A stretch of DNA of 64,000 bases from Amycolatopsis sp. FBCC-B4732 (GCF_023008405.1 NZ_CP095376.1:7110501-7174500); one strand, 5' to 3'; numbered from the stretch's first letter, positions 35,636 to 44,758 are shown. Program-made: numbers and translations. The notes: generated by a model from the letters alone, not told the origin.

Positions 35636-35865
35636 CGGCGACGGGCCGGCGGCAGGCTCTACGGCTCGCGGCGGTCTCAGCACCCCAGCACGTGGGCTGC
35701 GGCCGAGCGCCTCGGCAAGCACCGGCGCATCCGCCACCGATATCGGCCCGGCGACGGCCTTGATGGCCGCTGGTAGGCGCACAGCCGCGGCTCGGCACCC
35801 CAGCCCGTGAGCTGCGGCCGAGCACCCCGGCAAGCACCGGAGCGTTCGCCGCCGGCAGGCCCGAG
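35636..35865. repeat. Two diverged ~115-bp direct repeats in a 540-bp intergenic region
   Basis: The 540 bp from 35490 to 36029 hold no recognised gene. Two imperfect copies begin at CGGCGACGG (about 35636 and 35749); the clearest block is CACCCCAGC...GCTGCGGCCGAGC at 35681 and 35796. On the minus strand both copies are open and encode a similar APVLA..LGRS.RAG phrase, so this could be the residue of a decayed coding repeat. Confidence 0.6.
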
Positions 35866-36029
35866 GCGGGCGGCAGCAGGCGATGTCCTCGACAAGCCGC
35901 TACTCGGCGCCCGGCTGCCGGGCCGAGCGACACGCTCAGTGCCGTTGCGGGCTCAGCGCCGCCCGACCCATCCCGCACACGGCAAAGGCCGCCACGAGGG
36001 CTTCCTCGCAGCGGCCTCGATCAAGCCGT

Positions 36030-36680
36030 TCAGCGGATGCCGACGGGCACCGCGGCAGGCGAAGTGCTCACCGGAATCGACTTCGGTGCGGGCTGTGGCG
36101 GCACCGCCAGCTGGGCCGGGAGCAGGTTCGCCGGCTGCGGCGCACCGCCGCCCTGCTCAGGGCCGCCGTCGCCGTCCGCGGACGTCCCGACCAAGGCCAG
36201 CGCGCTCAGCACCAGCCCGGACACGACGACCCCCGCGCCCTGCGCGGCGCGGCGCTTGAAGCGGCCGCCGCCGAGGACGTTCGGCGACTGGCCCAGCGGA
36301 GCCGACGATCCCAGCGGCGCGACACCGCCCAGCACACCCGCGTCACGCAGGCCGGCGACCCGGTCGGGACGCTGGACCGCGACGAGCTGTCCGTCGGCCG
36401 TGATGGCCAGGTTGTCCGGGGTGCCCGGCAGCTCCGTGTGCTGCGGGATCGACTGGAGGCTCGCCAGGAACCCCGCCGACATCGAGGGGGCACCGGCGTG
36501 CCGGATCGTGTCGACCGTCTGCCGCTGGGCGCGGACCTCGGCCGCGCACGCCGGGCAGCGGGTGATGTGCGACGCCGCTCGATCGCGCGCGCCGTGCGAA
36601 AGTTCGCCGTCGACGAACGCCACCACGGCGTCCGGCAGCAGGTGCGACTCGGGGAGTCCCCAGCCTCGCGGTGCGGTCAT
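36030..36680 (-). CDS. rseA: Anti-sigma-E factor RseA (zinc-binding ZAS type)
   Basis: A 216-residue protein. The N-terminal ZAS domain includes [20 protein letters not shown] and the HxxxCxxC core in [13 protein letters not shown] transmembrane helix (about 150-168, [20 protein letters not shown]) and a Pro-rich exported tail follow. It holds SigE inactive until envelope stress triggers its loss; in mycobacteria this involves phosphorylation and ClpC1P2. The ATG overlaps the sigE TGA (ATGA). Orthologue of Rv1222. Confidence 0.87.
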   Translation of the reverse strand: MTAPRGWGLPESHLLPDAVVAFVDGELSHGARDRAASHITRCPACAAEVRAQRQTVDTIRHAGAPSMSAGFLASLQSIPQHTELPGTPDNLAITADGQLVAVQRPDRVAGLRDAGVLGGVAPLGSSAPLGQSPNVLGGGRFKRRAAQGAGVVVSGLVLSALALVGTSADGDGGPEQGGGAPQPANLLPAQLAVPPQPAPKSIPVSTSPAAVPVGIR

Positions 36681-37288
36681 ACCGACACCTTCGCAGACTC
36701 CGGTGCGTGAGCGCGCCGACGCTCGAGCGAAGCGCGCAACGCCTGGCGGCCGCGGTGGATCCGGCTGCGGACGGTGCCGAGCTTGACACCCAGCGTCGCG
36801 CCGATCTCTTCGTACGACAGCCCTTCGACGTCGCACAGCACGACCGCGGCGCGGAACTCCGGGGGCAGCTCGTCGAGCGCCGCCTGCAGGTCCGGGTCCA
36901 GGTGGGTGTCGGAGTAGACCTGCTCGGGGCTCGGGTCGTCGCCCACGATGCGGTCGGTGTCCTCGGGCAGGCCTTCCATCCGCACGCGCGAGCGGCGGCG
37001 GGCCATGTCCAGGAAGAGGTTGGTGGTGATGCGGTGCAGCCAGCCCTCGAACGTCCCCGGCTTGTACGACGCCAGCGAGCGGAAGACCCGGATGAAGGTC
37101 TCCTGCGTGAGGTCCTCGGCGTCGTGGGTGTTGCCGGTCAGGCGGTAGGCGAGCCGGTAGACCCGGTCGCCGTGTTCGCGCACGACCTCGTCCCAGGACG
37201 GCGGCGTCCAAGCTGCCTCGTCCAGGGTCACCGGCTGAGCCCCGGCGTCGGCAACGGCGTTCTGCATAGCGGGAGCAGGCACCTCCAT
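36677..37288 (-). CDS. sigE: ECF sigma factor SigE
   Basis: A 203-residue ECF sigma factor. Region 2 contains [20 protein letters not shown] followed by TFIRVFRSL, and region 4 has [20 protein letters not shown] and [20 protein letters not shown]. The ATG at 37288 is favoured because AGGAG lies just upstream and because a SigE-like promoter (GGAAC-N18-GTT) at 37315-37340 would initiate downstream of the alternative start at 37312. Orthologue of mycobacterial Rv1221; controls envelope and redox stress genes. Confidence 0.92.
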   Translation of the reverse strand: MEVPAPAMQNAVADAGAQPVTLDEAAWTPPSWDEVVREHGDRVYRLAYRLTGNTHDAEDLTQETFIRVFRSLASYKPGTFEGWLHRITTNLFLDMARRRSRVRMEGLPEDTDRIVGDDPSPEQVYSDTHLDPDLQAALDELPPEFRAAVVLCDVEGLSYEEIGATLGVKLGTVRSRIHRGRQALRASLERRRAHAPESAKVSV

Positions 37289-37314
37289 CTGCGTTTCTCC
37301 TGTCTGCTCCACCC

Positions 37315-37340
37315 AACGCGGGCTGTGGCCACGGTGTTCC
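37315..37340 (-). promoter_or_regulatory. SigE/SigH-type autoregulatory promoter of sigE
   Basis: On the minus strand GGAAC (37336-37340) and GTT (37315-37317) are separated by exactly 18 nt, matching the GGAAC-N18/19-GTT consensus of actinobacterial SigE/SigH promoters, 27 nt upstream of the start codon. Confidence 0.6.
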
Positions 37341-37478
37341 CGTGTGTCTGGTTTTCAGTCTGTCGAGGTTCCTTATGGTTCTAGTGAGACTGGACTGAGA
37401 GCAGGCTGAGAAGTTCTTCCCGGGTGCTTACCAGGGAGCCTGCGAGGATTTATCGACAACCAACGCTAACCTCCGTGC

Positions 37479-38123
37479 GTGAACACGCCCACCCCTGCGG
37501 CCGCACCGGCCGATTCCGGGTTCGTCGACGGGTACCTGCCCGACGACGAGGTGCTGTCTTCGGCGCGGGCACGGGCCGAAGACCTGGGCTGCGTCCCGCT
37601 CAGCGCGGGCGCGGGCGCGACGCTGCGCTTCCTGGCCGCGACCCTGCGCGCGAAGGCGGTGGTCGAGGTCGGCACGGGCGCCGGCGTCAGCGGGCTGAGC
37701 CTGCTGCGCGGCATGGCCCCGGACGGCATCCTGACCTCGATCGACGTCGAGCCGGAGTACCAGCGGGCGGCGCGCGCGACGTTCCGCGAGGCCGGCTACG
37801 CACCGGGCCGCACCCGGCTGATCATCGGCCGCGCCCTGGACGTTCTGCAGCGGCTCACGCCGGGCGGGTACGACCTGGTGTTCGTCGATTCCGCGCACAT
37901 CGAGTACCCGGGGTGCTACGAGCTGGGCGTGTCGTTGCTGCGGCGGGGCGGGATCATCGCGTTCCACAACGTGCTGGCCGGCGGCCGGGTGATCGACCCT
38001 TCGCACCGGGACCCGGAGACGCTGGCGCTGCGCGAGGTGGCACGGGCGTTCCGCGAGGACGACCGGCTGGTGCCGGCGCTCCTGCCGGTGGGCGGCGGGT
38101 TGCTGGTCGCGGCGGCGATCTGA
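37479..38123 (+). CDS. Class I SAM-dependent O-methyltransferase
   Basis: A 214-residue O-methyltransferase of the catechol/caffeoyl-CoA type (Methyltransf_24/3). The SAM site is VVEVGTGAGVSGLSLLRGMA, the metal/active-site region DLVFVDSAHIEYPGCYE. It diverges from sigE exactly as Rv1220c does in M. tuberculosis, whose substrate is not firmly known. TAACCT lies 6 nt before the GTG, suggesting a leaderless mRNA. Its stop is 1 nt from the end of the convergent MFS gene. Confidence 0.88.
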   Translation: MNTPTPAAAPADSGFVDGYLPDDEVLSSARARAEDLGCVPLSAGAGATLRFLAATLRAKAVVEVGTGAGVSGLSLLRGMAPDGILTSIDVEPEYQRAARATFREAGYAPGRTRLIIGRALDVLQRLTPGGYDLVFVDSAHIEYPGCYELGVSLLRRGGIIAFHNVLAGGRVIDPSHRDPETLALREVARAFREDDRLVPALLPVGGGLLVAAAI

Positions 38124-38124
38124 G

Positions 38125-39312
38125 TCAGCTCGCCACGAGCTCCCGGCGCTCCAGCCGCACCCGCGTCCCGGCACCGACCGCCGCCACCGCCAGCAGGAGC
38201 CACACCACCACCAGCGCGATCAGCCACGACCAGCCCTCGTGGCCGTAGACCCACGCGCCCGCCGCACCCCCGACACTGCTGCCCAGGTAGTACGTCGCCG
38301 TGTACGTGCCGCCGACCTGGCCGCGGGCGTTCTCCGGGGCGTCGGCCGCCGCCCAGCCGTTCGCGACCGCGTGCGCGGCGAAGAACGCGCAGGTCAGCAC
38401 CAGGAACCCGGCGATGACCATCGGGAGTGAGTCGGGCAGGGTCAGCGTCGCGCCGGCCGCCGTCAGCAGCAGGGCGCCGATCAGCGCGCGGCGGCGGCCG
38501 ACCCGGGCGACCAGGCGGCCGGCCGCGGCGGACGACACCGAGCCGCTCGCGTAGGCGAGGAACACCAGCGACGCGATCGCCGGCGAGAGGCCGAGCGGGT
38601 CGCCGGTCAGGCGGAAGCCGGCGGCGTTGTACAGCGCGACGAACGAGCCCATCGCGAGCAGCGCGACCGCGTACTGCGCGAGCAGCACCGGCTTGCTCAC
38701 CGCCGTGACCAGCCCTTGCGCGACCGCGCGGAGCTGGGCGTTCCCGCGCGGGCGCGTCCCCGGCGGCAGCGTCACGACGGTGATCGCCGAGCACACCGCG
38801 CCCACCCCCGCGACGACGTACAGCGCGCCGCGCCAGCCGAGCGGGCCCGCGGTGAACCCGCTGGCCAGCCTGCCGAGCATGCCGCCGATGGTGTTGCCGG
38901 CGATCATCGCGCCGACCGCGGCCGCGACGCCCGCGCGGCCGAGCCGTTCGGCCAGGTACGCGGCCGCGACGCCGGGGAAGCCGGCGATCGCGATCCCCTG
39001 CAGCGCCCGCAGGACGAGCAGCGCCGGGTACGTCGGCATCAGCGGCAGCAGCAGCCCGAACACGACCGACGCGATGACCGACGTGAGGATCACCGGCCGC
39101 CGTCCGACCACTTCGGACAGCGCGGCGATCGGCAGGACGGCGATGGCGAGCGCGCCGGTCGCGACGCTGACGGCGAGGGCCGCGCCGCCGGGGTCGAGGT
39201 GGTACTGCGCGGCGAGCTGCGGCAGCACCGGCTGCGGCGCGTAGAGCAGGGCGAAGGAGGAGATCCCGGCGGCGGCGACGGCGGTCTTGACTCGGCGCGT
39301 GGAAGTCACCAT
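38125..39312 (-). CDS. MFS transporter, 12-TM (YnfM/arabinose-efflux-like)
   Basis: A 395-residue transporter with 12 helices. The start MVTSTRRVKTAVAAAGISSF at 39312 gives the usual N-terminus; motif A is SEVVGRRPVIL. It belongs to the YnfM/AraJ-like drug:H+ antiporter group. A divergent LysR regulator 47 bp away very likely controls it. Substrate unknown. Confidence 0.85.
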   Translation of the reverse strand: MVTSTRRVKTAVAAAGISSFALLYAPQPVLPQLAAQYHLDPGGAALAVSVATGALAIAVLPIAALSEVVGRRPVILTSVIASVVFGLLLPLMPTYPALLVLRALQGIAIAGFPGVAAAYLAERLGRAGVAAAVGAMIAGNTIGGMLGRLASGFTAGPLGWRGALYVVAGVGAVCSAITVVTLPPGTRPRGNAQLRAVAQGLVTAVSKPVLLAQYAVALLAMGSFVALYNAAGFRLTGDPLGLSPAIASLVFLAYASGSVSSAAAGRLVARVGRRRALIGALLLTAAGATLTLPDSLPMVIAGFLVLTCAFFAAHAVANGWAAADAPENARGQVGGTYTATYYLGSSVGGAAGAWVYGHEGWSWLIALVVVWLLLAVAAVGAGTRVRLERRELVAS

Positions 39313-39359
39313 CTGAAAGTAAGCAGAGCTAACCAATACGTCCAATGCGTTCAGCTGGC

Positions 39360-40265
39360 ATGATTCATGCGGTGACGTATGACTCGCTGTCGGCGCAGGT
39401 CGCGCCGCACCTGCCGCTGCTGGCCGCCTTGCGGAAGACGAGGAACGTCACACGCGCGGCCGAGCTGCTGGGCATCCCGCAACCGACGGTGAGCCGCCGG
39501 CTCGCGGCGCTGGCGAACGCGCTGGGCGCGCCGCTGACGGTGCCGGACGGCCGCGGCATCCGCCTCACCCGCGCGGCCGACCTGCTGGCGGAAGCGGCGG
39601 AGCGCGGCCTGGCGGCGCTCGACACCGGGGTCCGGCTGGCGCGGGAAGAGGTGTCCCCGGAGTCGGGACACGTGGTGCTGGGATTCCTGCACCTGCTCGG
39701 CCGCTCGCTGGTGCCGTCGCTGCTGCGCGGCCACCGGGCGCGGTACCCGGGGGTGCGGTTCACGCTCGTGCAGGGCTCGCGGCAGGAGATGATCGACCGG
39801 CTGGTGGCCGGCGAGCTGGACCTGGCGCTGCTGGCGCCGCTGCCGTCCGTTCCCGGCCTGGCTTCCGCGGGCCTGGTGGACGAGGAGATCCTGCTGTCGG
39901 TCCCGGCCGGCCACCCGTTGGCCGGGCGGCGATCGGTGCGGGTTTCGGAGCTGGCGGACGAGGAGTTCGTGCTGCTGGAGCAGGGTTACGGCGTCCGGAC
40001 GTTGACGGACGAGCTCTGCACGGCGGCGGGGTTCACGCCGCGGATCGCGTTCGAGGGCCAGGAGTCGGACACGGTGCGCGGCCTGGTGGCGGCGGGCCTG
40101 GGGGTGGCGCTGCTGCCGCGGTTCGGGCCGGGCAGCCCGGCGGGGGTCGCGGAGGTGCCGCTTTCGCCGCGGCCGTACCGGACCATCGGGTTGGCCTGGC
40201 GGGCGGAGGAGCCGATGACCCCGGCGGTGAACGGCTTCCGAGACCACGTGCTGGCCGGGGTTTGA
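39360..40265 (+). CDS. LysR-family transcriptional regulator
   Basis: About 301 residues. The N-terminal winged HTH reads LAALRKTRNVTRAAELLGIP followed by QPTVSRRLAALANALGA; the C-terminal half is the periplasmic-binding-like effector domain (VLGFLHLLGRSLVPSLL, GELDLALLAPLPSVPG). It probably regulates the divergent MFS gene. The intergenic sequence carries CCAATACGTCCAATGCG, a possible binding site. A GTG at 39372 is an alternative start. Confidence 0.87.
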   Translation: MIHAVTYDSLSAQVAPHLPLLAALRKTRNVTRAAELLGIPQPTVSRRLAALANALGAPLTVPDGRGIRLTRAADLLAEAAERGLAALDTGVRLAREEVSPESGHVVLGFLHLLGRSLVPSLLRGHRARYPGVRFTLVQGSRQEMIDRLVAGELDLALLAPLPSVPGLASAGLVDEEILLSVPAGHPLAGRRSVRVSELADEEFVLLEQGYGVRTLTDELCTAAGFTPRIAFEGQESDTVRGLVAAGLGVALLPRFGPGSPAGVAEVPLSPRPYRTIGLAWRAEEPMTPAVNGFRDHVLAGV

Positions 40266-40317
40266 GCCGGCCCACCTACCGCCGCCGTGCCCCCGCCCAA
40301 CGGCGGTTTCTGGCGGT

Positions 40318-40877
40318 CGTTGCACCACCACTGCTCGGTCGTGGTGCCGAGCAATCCTGTTCTGCGTTCGGCCGGACTGTCCCAACCCGGCGTCATACGT
40401 GGTCGGTCGTTGAGCTCAGCTACGGCACGATCGAGCTCGTCGGCGGTGTGCACCGGCAGATCGGTTGTTCGTGGGTCACGTGCCACTCCGACCGGTCGGG
40501 GTGGTCCCGGCGCAGCCGAGCACTGATCTGCTGGGGGGCTGCGCCGCTGATCCAGCCCATCCGGAACGACCGCCCGCAACCCCGGATCTGCGGCCGGCTT
40601 GCTCGTTTCCGGTCGCGGTCGGCGGCCACCTCGTGCGCCTGGTGAGGCCGGTAGCTGCCCTCCGGTTGCCGGTCACGCTCCAGCTCCCGGCTGATCGTCG
40701 AGACCGGACGCCCCAGCTCGGCGCGGTGGCAGCCTTCGCCGCGGCCCGCCAGTACTTCGCCGTCCGGTAGTCGACCCCGACCCGCCGCGCCGCTTCCCGG
40801 CTGCCCCCACCCTGACCCGCCAGCGCGAAGGATGACGAGGTTCGGGGCTTGCCACGCATAGACCGATCCCGGCTCAT
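40318..40877 (-). pseudogene. Decayed, frameshifted IS30-family transposase
   Basis: Three minus-strand frames carry successive pieces of an IS30 transposase. The N-terminal HTH (RGKPRTSSSFALAGQGGGSR, EAARRVGVDYRTAKYW) is in one frame from about 40877. The second HTH (GRPVSTISRELERDRQPEGS) and the PQQISARLRRDHPD block are in another. The C-terminal end (TADELDRAVAELNDRPRMTP, GWDSPAERRTGLL) is in a third. The DDE catalytic core is missing between them. The region 40266-40995 has no other gene. Clear terminal inverted repeats were not found. Confidence 0.8.
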
Positions 40878-40995
40878 ACGGTTCCTGGAAACCGCCGAAG
40901 GGCGGGGCGTCCCACGTCCGGTCTATCGGCACCGCCGGACAAACCCGCCCACGAACAGCAGGTTGTCCACAGCCCCCACGACTTGTGGGCAAACC

Positions 40996-42450
40996 TCAGC
41001 CCAGCGAAGCAGCCAGCTCCACCAGGGTCCGCGCCGCGAAGCCGGTCGCTCCCGGGACCACCTCGTCGTAGTTCTTCTCCGACCGGGCCGGTCCGGCGAT
41101 GTCCAGGTGCGCCCACGGCAACCCGGACGTGAACTCGCGCAAGAACAACGCCGCCGTGATGCTGCCCGGGCCGCCGGGCGTCTGCCGGACGTCGCCGAAC
41201 TCGCCGCGGACGTTCTCCGCGTAGTCCTCCACCAGCGGCATGCGCCACCACGCCTCGCCCACCCGGGCGCCCGCCGCGACGACCGCCTCGGCCAGTGCGG
41301 AATCCGAGGCGAACAGGCCGCCCGTGCGCAGGCCGAGCGAGACCTTCATCGCGCCCGTCAGCGTCGCCGCGTCGACCACGTAGTCCGGGTCGAACTTGCG
41401 GATCCCGTACGCCAGCGCGTCGGCCAGGACCATCCGGCCCTCCGCGTCCGTGTTGGACACCTCGGTCGTCTTGCCGCCGTAGTGGCGGACGATGTCGCCA
41501 GGCCGGTACGCCGAGCCCGACACGTGGTTCTCCGCCGCGGGCACCAGGGCCGTCACGCGGATCGGGAGGCCCAGGGCCGCGATCGCGCGGGTGGCCGCGA
41601 TCACCGCGGCGCCGCCCGCCATGTCCGTGCGCATCAGGTGCATGCCGTCGGCCGGCTTGATGGACAGGCCGCCCGTGTCGAACGTGATGCCCTTGCCGAC
41701 CAGCAGCAGGTGCCGCGAAGCGCCCGCGGGCTGGTACGCCATCTCGATCAGCCGCGGCGGGCGCGCCGAGCCGCCGCCGACCGCCACGACGCCGCCGAAG
41801 CCCTGTGTCGTCAGCCACTTCTCGTCCCGGATCGTCACCTCGACGTCCGGGCCGGCCACCTTCGACGCCGTGTCCGCCAGCCACGCCGGGGTCTTCACGT
41901 TCGACGGCGTGTTCGCCAGGTCGCGGGTCAGCGCCGTCGCCGCGGCCAGCGCCGAAGCGCGGGCGACCAGCTCGCCGGCGGCCGGGTCCGCGGTCACCAG
42001 CCGCACTGTCCGGACCGATGGCTTGGGGTCTTCGCCCGTCACCTTGAAGCGGTAGCCACCCAGCAGCAGCCCGAGCGCCAGCTCGGTCACGTGCTCGCCG
42101 GACGCCTCCTCCGGCAGCGCCACCTGCACCGCGCGGAACGCCTTGGCGCCACTCCCGACGTCGTCCGCCAGCGCCGCGTTCACCGCGCGGACCAGCGCCG
42201 CGCCGGTCTTGCGGTACTGCTTCGGTTCGCCGTCGCCGAGGCCCGCGACCCAGCGGGGCCCGTCGCCGGGGACCGTCTGCACGTCGCCCGCCTTGCCGGT
42301 GATCCGGACGCCGCCGACCTCGAGCGGCTCGGACTCGACGTCGTCCGCCGGCGCGGTCACGAACCGGGCCGTCGGGGTGCCGCGGCGGAGCTCCGCCGCT
42401 ACCTCGATGTCGAGCAGGCTGGTCGGAACGGGGGGTAGCGGATTACGCAC
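40996..42450 (-). CDS. pepA: Leucyl aminopeptidase (M17)
   Basis: A 484-residue M17 cytosolic aminopeptidase. The two-metal site is visible as VGKGITFDTGGLSIKP and the signature NTDAEGRMVLADAL; the C-terminal catalytic half is intact. It removes N-terminal residues from peptides as a hexamer. The GTG at 42450 was chosen because GAAGG lies 9 nt upstream; a TTG at 42459 is an alternative. The window's other aminopeptidase (M28, at the end) is secreted and unrelated. Confidence 0.9.
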   Translation of the reverse strand: MRNPLPPVPTSLLDIEVAAELRRGTPTARFVTAPADDVESEPLEVGGVRITGKAGDVQTVPGDGPRWVAGLGDGEPKQYRKTGAALVRAVNAALADDVGSGAKAFRAVQVALPEEASGEHVTELALGLLLGGYRFKVTGEDPKPSVRTVRLVTADPAAGELVARASALAAATALTRDLANTPSNVKTPAWLADTASKVAGPDVEVTIRDEKWLTTQGFGGVVAVGGGSARPPRLIEMAYQPAGASRHLLLVGKGITFDTGGLSIKPADGMHLMRTDMAGGAAVIAATRAIAALGLPIRVTALVPAAENHVSGSAYRPGDIVRHYGGKTTEVSNTDAEGRMVLADALAYGIRKFDPDYVVDAATLTGAMKVSLGLRTGGLFASDSALAEAVVAAGARVGEAWWRMPLVEDYAENVRGEFGDVRQTPGGPGSITAALFLREFTSGLPWAHLDIAGPARSEKNYDEVVPGATGFAARTLVELAASLG

Positions 42451-42540
42451 AGTGAGCAACCTTCGGGCGCAGAGGAACCGCGACCCCGGCCTCCGAAGGG
42501 AGACCGGGGTGCGACGGAAGGACGGTTCGAGGGAGGCTTT

Positions 42541-42708
42541 TTAGCCGGTGACCTCCGCCAGTGCGGCGCCGAGGTCCTTCGCTTCTTCCGCGGAAAGTTC
42601 GACGACGAGTCGCCCACCGCCCTCGAGCGGTACGCGCATCACGAGGCCCCGCCCCTCCTTAGTCACTTCGAGGGGACCATCTCCGGTCCGGGGCTTCATG
42701 GCCGCCAT
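42541..42708 (-). CDS. DUF3117 protein (55 aa)
   Basis: A 55-residue protein beginning MAAMKPRTGDGPLEVTKEGR and ending in LVVELSAEEAKDLGAALAEV-TG. It matches DUF3117, a small protein conserved throughout actinobacteria (Rv1211 in M. tuberculosis). GGAGG lies upstream. Function unknown. In mycobacteria it adjoins tagA and the DivIVA-like Rv1209, as it nearly does here (one enoyl-CoA hydratase gene is inserted). Confidence 0.9.
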   Translation of the reverse strand: MAAMKPRTGDGPLEVTKEGRGLVMRVPLEGGGRLVVELSAEEAKDLGAALAEVTG

Positions 42709-42905
42709 AGCGTGCTCCCTCCGTCTCAACCGGCGCGCCCGGGTCGCGCTCGCGTGAAAGCCAGCCGGGTCTGGTGTCCATTGTCCCTCATCAGCGGCCG
42801 GGCGCATCAGCGGACCGATCTTTTGCCGCCGTATCGGTGCTGGTATGCGGCCCGCGAGGGGTGTGAGACTGTCGGACGACCGATGTTTCCGCGCAAGGAG
42901 AAGAC

Positions 42906-43700
42906 GTGACCACATCCGACGTCCTGCTGATCGCCGACGCCGACGGGGTGCGCACCCTCACCCTCAACCGGCCGCAGGCGTACAACTCGCTGACCGTCGA
43001 GCTGAAGGAAGCACTGCTCGCGGCGTTGCGCGAGGCGGCGGACGACGAAGCCGTCCGCGCGGTGGTGCTGACCGGCTCGGGCAAGGCGTTCTGCGCCGGC
43101 CAGGACCTCAAGGAGCACGTGGGGCTGCTGCAAGCGGGTGACCCCGCCCCGCTACACACCGTGAAAGAGCACTACAACCCGATCGTCAACGCGATCGTCT
43201 CGATGGAGAAGCCGGTGATCGCCGCGATCAACGGCACCGCCGCCGGTGCCGGGGCCGCGTTCGCCTACGCCTCCGACCTGCGGATCGCCGCCGAGTCGTC
43301 GTCGTTCCTGATGGCCTTCGCCAACGTCGGGCTCGGCCCGGACTCGGGTGCTTCGTGGACGCTGCAGCGGCTGGTCGGCTACGGCCGCGCCGCCGAGCTG
43401 ATGCTGCTGGCCCGGACCGTCGACGCCGCGGAGGCGCTGCGCCTCGGCCTGGTCGGCGAGGTCGTGCCGGACGAGGAGCTGCCCGCCCGCGCCCAGAAGG
43501 TCGCGGCGAAGCTCGCGGCCGGGCCGACGGTGGCCTACGCGAAGATCAAGAGCGTGCTCAACCTGGCCGCGCAGTCGACGTTCGAGGAGGCCCTCGCCGC
43601 CGAGGACGCCGCCCAGACCGCACTCGGCGCGACCGCCGACCACACCGAAGCCGTCGAGGCCTTCGTCGGCAAGCGCAAGCCGGCCTTCCAGGGCAAGTGA
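42906..43700 (+). CDS. Enoyl-CoA hydratase/isomerase, PaaG-like
   Basis: A 264-residue crotonase. The oxyanion-hole segments are SGKAFCAGQDLKEH and INGTAAGAGAAFAYASDLRI. The active-site helix reads NVGLGPDSGASWTLQRLVG: an aspartate in GPDSG is typical of PaaG (1,2-epoxyphenylacetyl-CoA isomerase) rather than the hydratase pair of glutamates. No other phenylacetate-pathway genes are nearby, so the exact substrate is uncertain. It is flanked downstream by a palindrome shared with the tag gene. Confidence 0.83.
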   Translation: MTTSDVLLIADADGVRTLTLNRPQAYNSLTVELKEALLAALREAADDEAVRAVVLTGSGKAFCAGQDLKEHVGLLQAGDPAPLHTVKEHYNPIVNAIVSMEKPVIAAINGTAAGAGAAFAYASDLRIAAESSSFLMAFANVGLGPDSGASWTLQRLVGYGRAAELMLLARTVDAAEALRLGLVGEVVPDEELPARAQKVAAKLAAGPTVAYAKIKSVLNLAAQSTFEEALAAEDAAQTALGATADHTEAVEAFVGKRKPAFQGK

Positions 43701-43701
43701 C

Positions 43702-43747
43702 CTCGTGAGTGTTCGGGGCGGTCAGAACCGCCCTGAACACTCACGAG
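43702..43747. terminator. Palindromic bidirectional terminator (GTGAGTGTTC family)
   Basis: CTCGTGAGTGTTCGGGGCGG (from 43702) pairs with the sequence ending at 43747 over 21-22 bp with one G-T mismatch and a 3-nt loop. It starts 1 nt after the hydratase stop, and its right arm covers the stop and last codon of tag. Confidence 0.85.
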
Positions 43748-44307
43748 CCCGCGCGGAAGCAGCCCTGGACGTGGTCGTCGACCATGCCGGTGGCCTGCAT
43801 CAGCGCGTAGCACGTGGTCGGGCCGAGGAAGACGAAGCCGCGCTTCTTCAGCTCCTTCGCCATCGCCTTCGACTCGTCGGTGATGGCCGGCACGTCGGCC
43901 ATCGTCTTCGGGCGCCGGTGCGAAGCAGGCGCGAACGACCACAGCAGGTCGTCGAGCGGGGTGTCCAACGCGGCGATCGCCTGCGCGTTCTTGATCGCGG
44001 CGAGGATCTTCGCCCGGTTCCGCACGATCGACGCGTCCTGCATCAGCCGCTCGACGTCGGCGTCGCCGAACTTCGCCACCTTCGCCGGCTTGAACCGCTT
44101 GAACGCCTTCCGGAAGTTCTCGCGCTTGCGCAGGATCGTGATCCACGAGAGCCCGGACTGGAACGACTCGAGGCACAGCCGCTCGTACAGCTCGTCCTGC
44201 CCGTGGAGCGGCACGCCCCACTCTTCGTCGTGGTAGGCCACGTAGTCCGGGGCCGAATTGCCCCAGCTGCACCTCGCGACGCCGTCGGCGCCGGCCAGCT
44301 CACTCAT
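43741..44307 (-). CDS. tag: DNA-3-methyladenine glycosylase I
   Basis: A 188-residue TAG enzyme. The N-terminal CSWGNSAPDYVAYHDEEWGV holds the zinc Cys/His ligands and catalytic-pocket Glu, and GPTTCYALMQATGMVDDHVQ followed by GC supplies the later ligands. It excises 3-methyladenine from alkylated DNA. Counterpart of Rv1210 (tagA). Its N-terminus overlaps the SRPBCC gene by 8 bp. Confidence 0.92.
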   Translation of the reverse strand: MSELAGADGVARCSWGNSAPDYVAYHDEEWGVPLHGQDELYERLCLESFQSGLSWITILRKRENFRKAFKRFKPAKVAKFGDADVERLMQDASIVRNRAKILAAIKNAQAIAALDTPLDDLLWSFAPASHRRPKTMADVPAITDESKAMAKELKKRGFVFLGPTTCYALMQATGMVDDHVQGCFRAGS

Positions 44308-44758
44308 CCCCACCCACCGAGTAGTCCTCCGCGAACCGCGCGAACCGCCGCAGCGACTGGCGCACGCCCAGTGCGAACGCCGGGCGCACCACCGGCCAGC
44401 CGAGCCGGCCCAGCGGCCCGAACGGCAGCCGCAGGTGCTCGGCCCAGACGAACGTCGAGCGCTGCGCGCCCTTCGGCACCACCTGGAAGACGCCGGTGCC
44501 CTGCACGACGCGGCCGAGGTGCCGGACGGCGCACCGCACCGGCGGCTCCCAGCTCGTGATCTCCATCTTGTCCGTGAACCCGATGCCGGCCACGCCGGTG
44601 AACGCCGAGAGCCGCGACCCGACGCTGCGGCCGTTGCCCTCGACGACCTCGACCTCGGTGCCGAGCATCCACTCGCCCTGGCGCGTCCAGTCGGTGAGCG
44701 CGAGCCAGGTCGTCCCGGCCGGCGCGCGCACGTCGACCGACAGGATCAGATCCGTCAC
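44300..44758 (-). CDS. SRPBCC-family (polyketide cyclase/dehydrase-like) protein
   Basis: A 152-residue START/Bet v1-like protein: DLILSVDVRAPAGTTWLALT for the first strand and helix, then WEPPVRCAVRHLGRVVQGTG and a long C-terminal helix. Such proteins bind hydrophobic ligands; substrate unknown. It overlaps tag downstream and the DivIVA gene upstream (4 bp), so the three are co-translated. Confidence 0.82.
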   Translation of the reverse strand: MTDLILSVDVRAPAGTTWLALTDWTRQGEWMLGTEVEVVEGNGRSVGSRLSAFTGVAGIGFTDKMEITSWEPPVRCAVRHLGRVVQGTGVFQVVPKGAQRSTFVWAEHLRLPFGPLGRLGWPVVRPAFALGVRQSLRRFARFAEDYSVGGDE

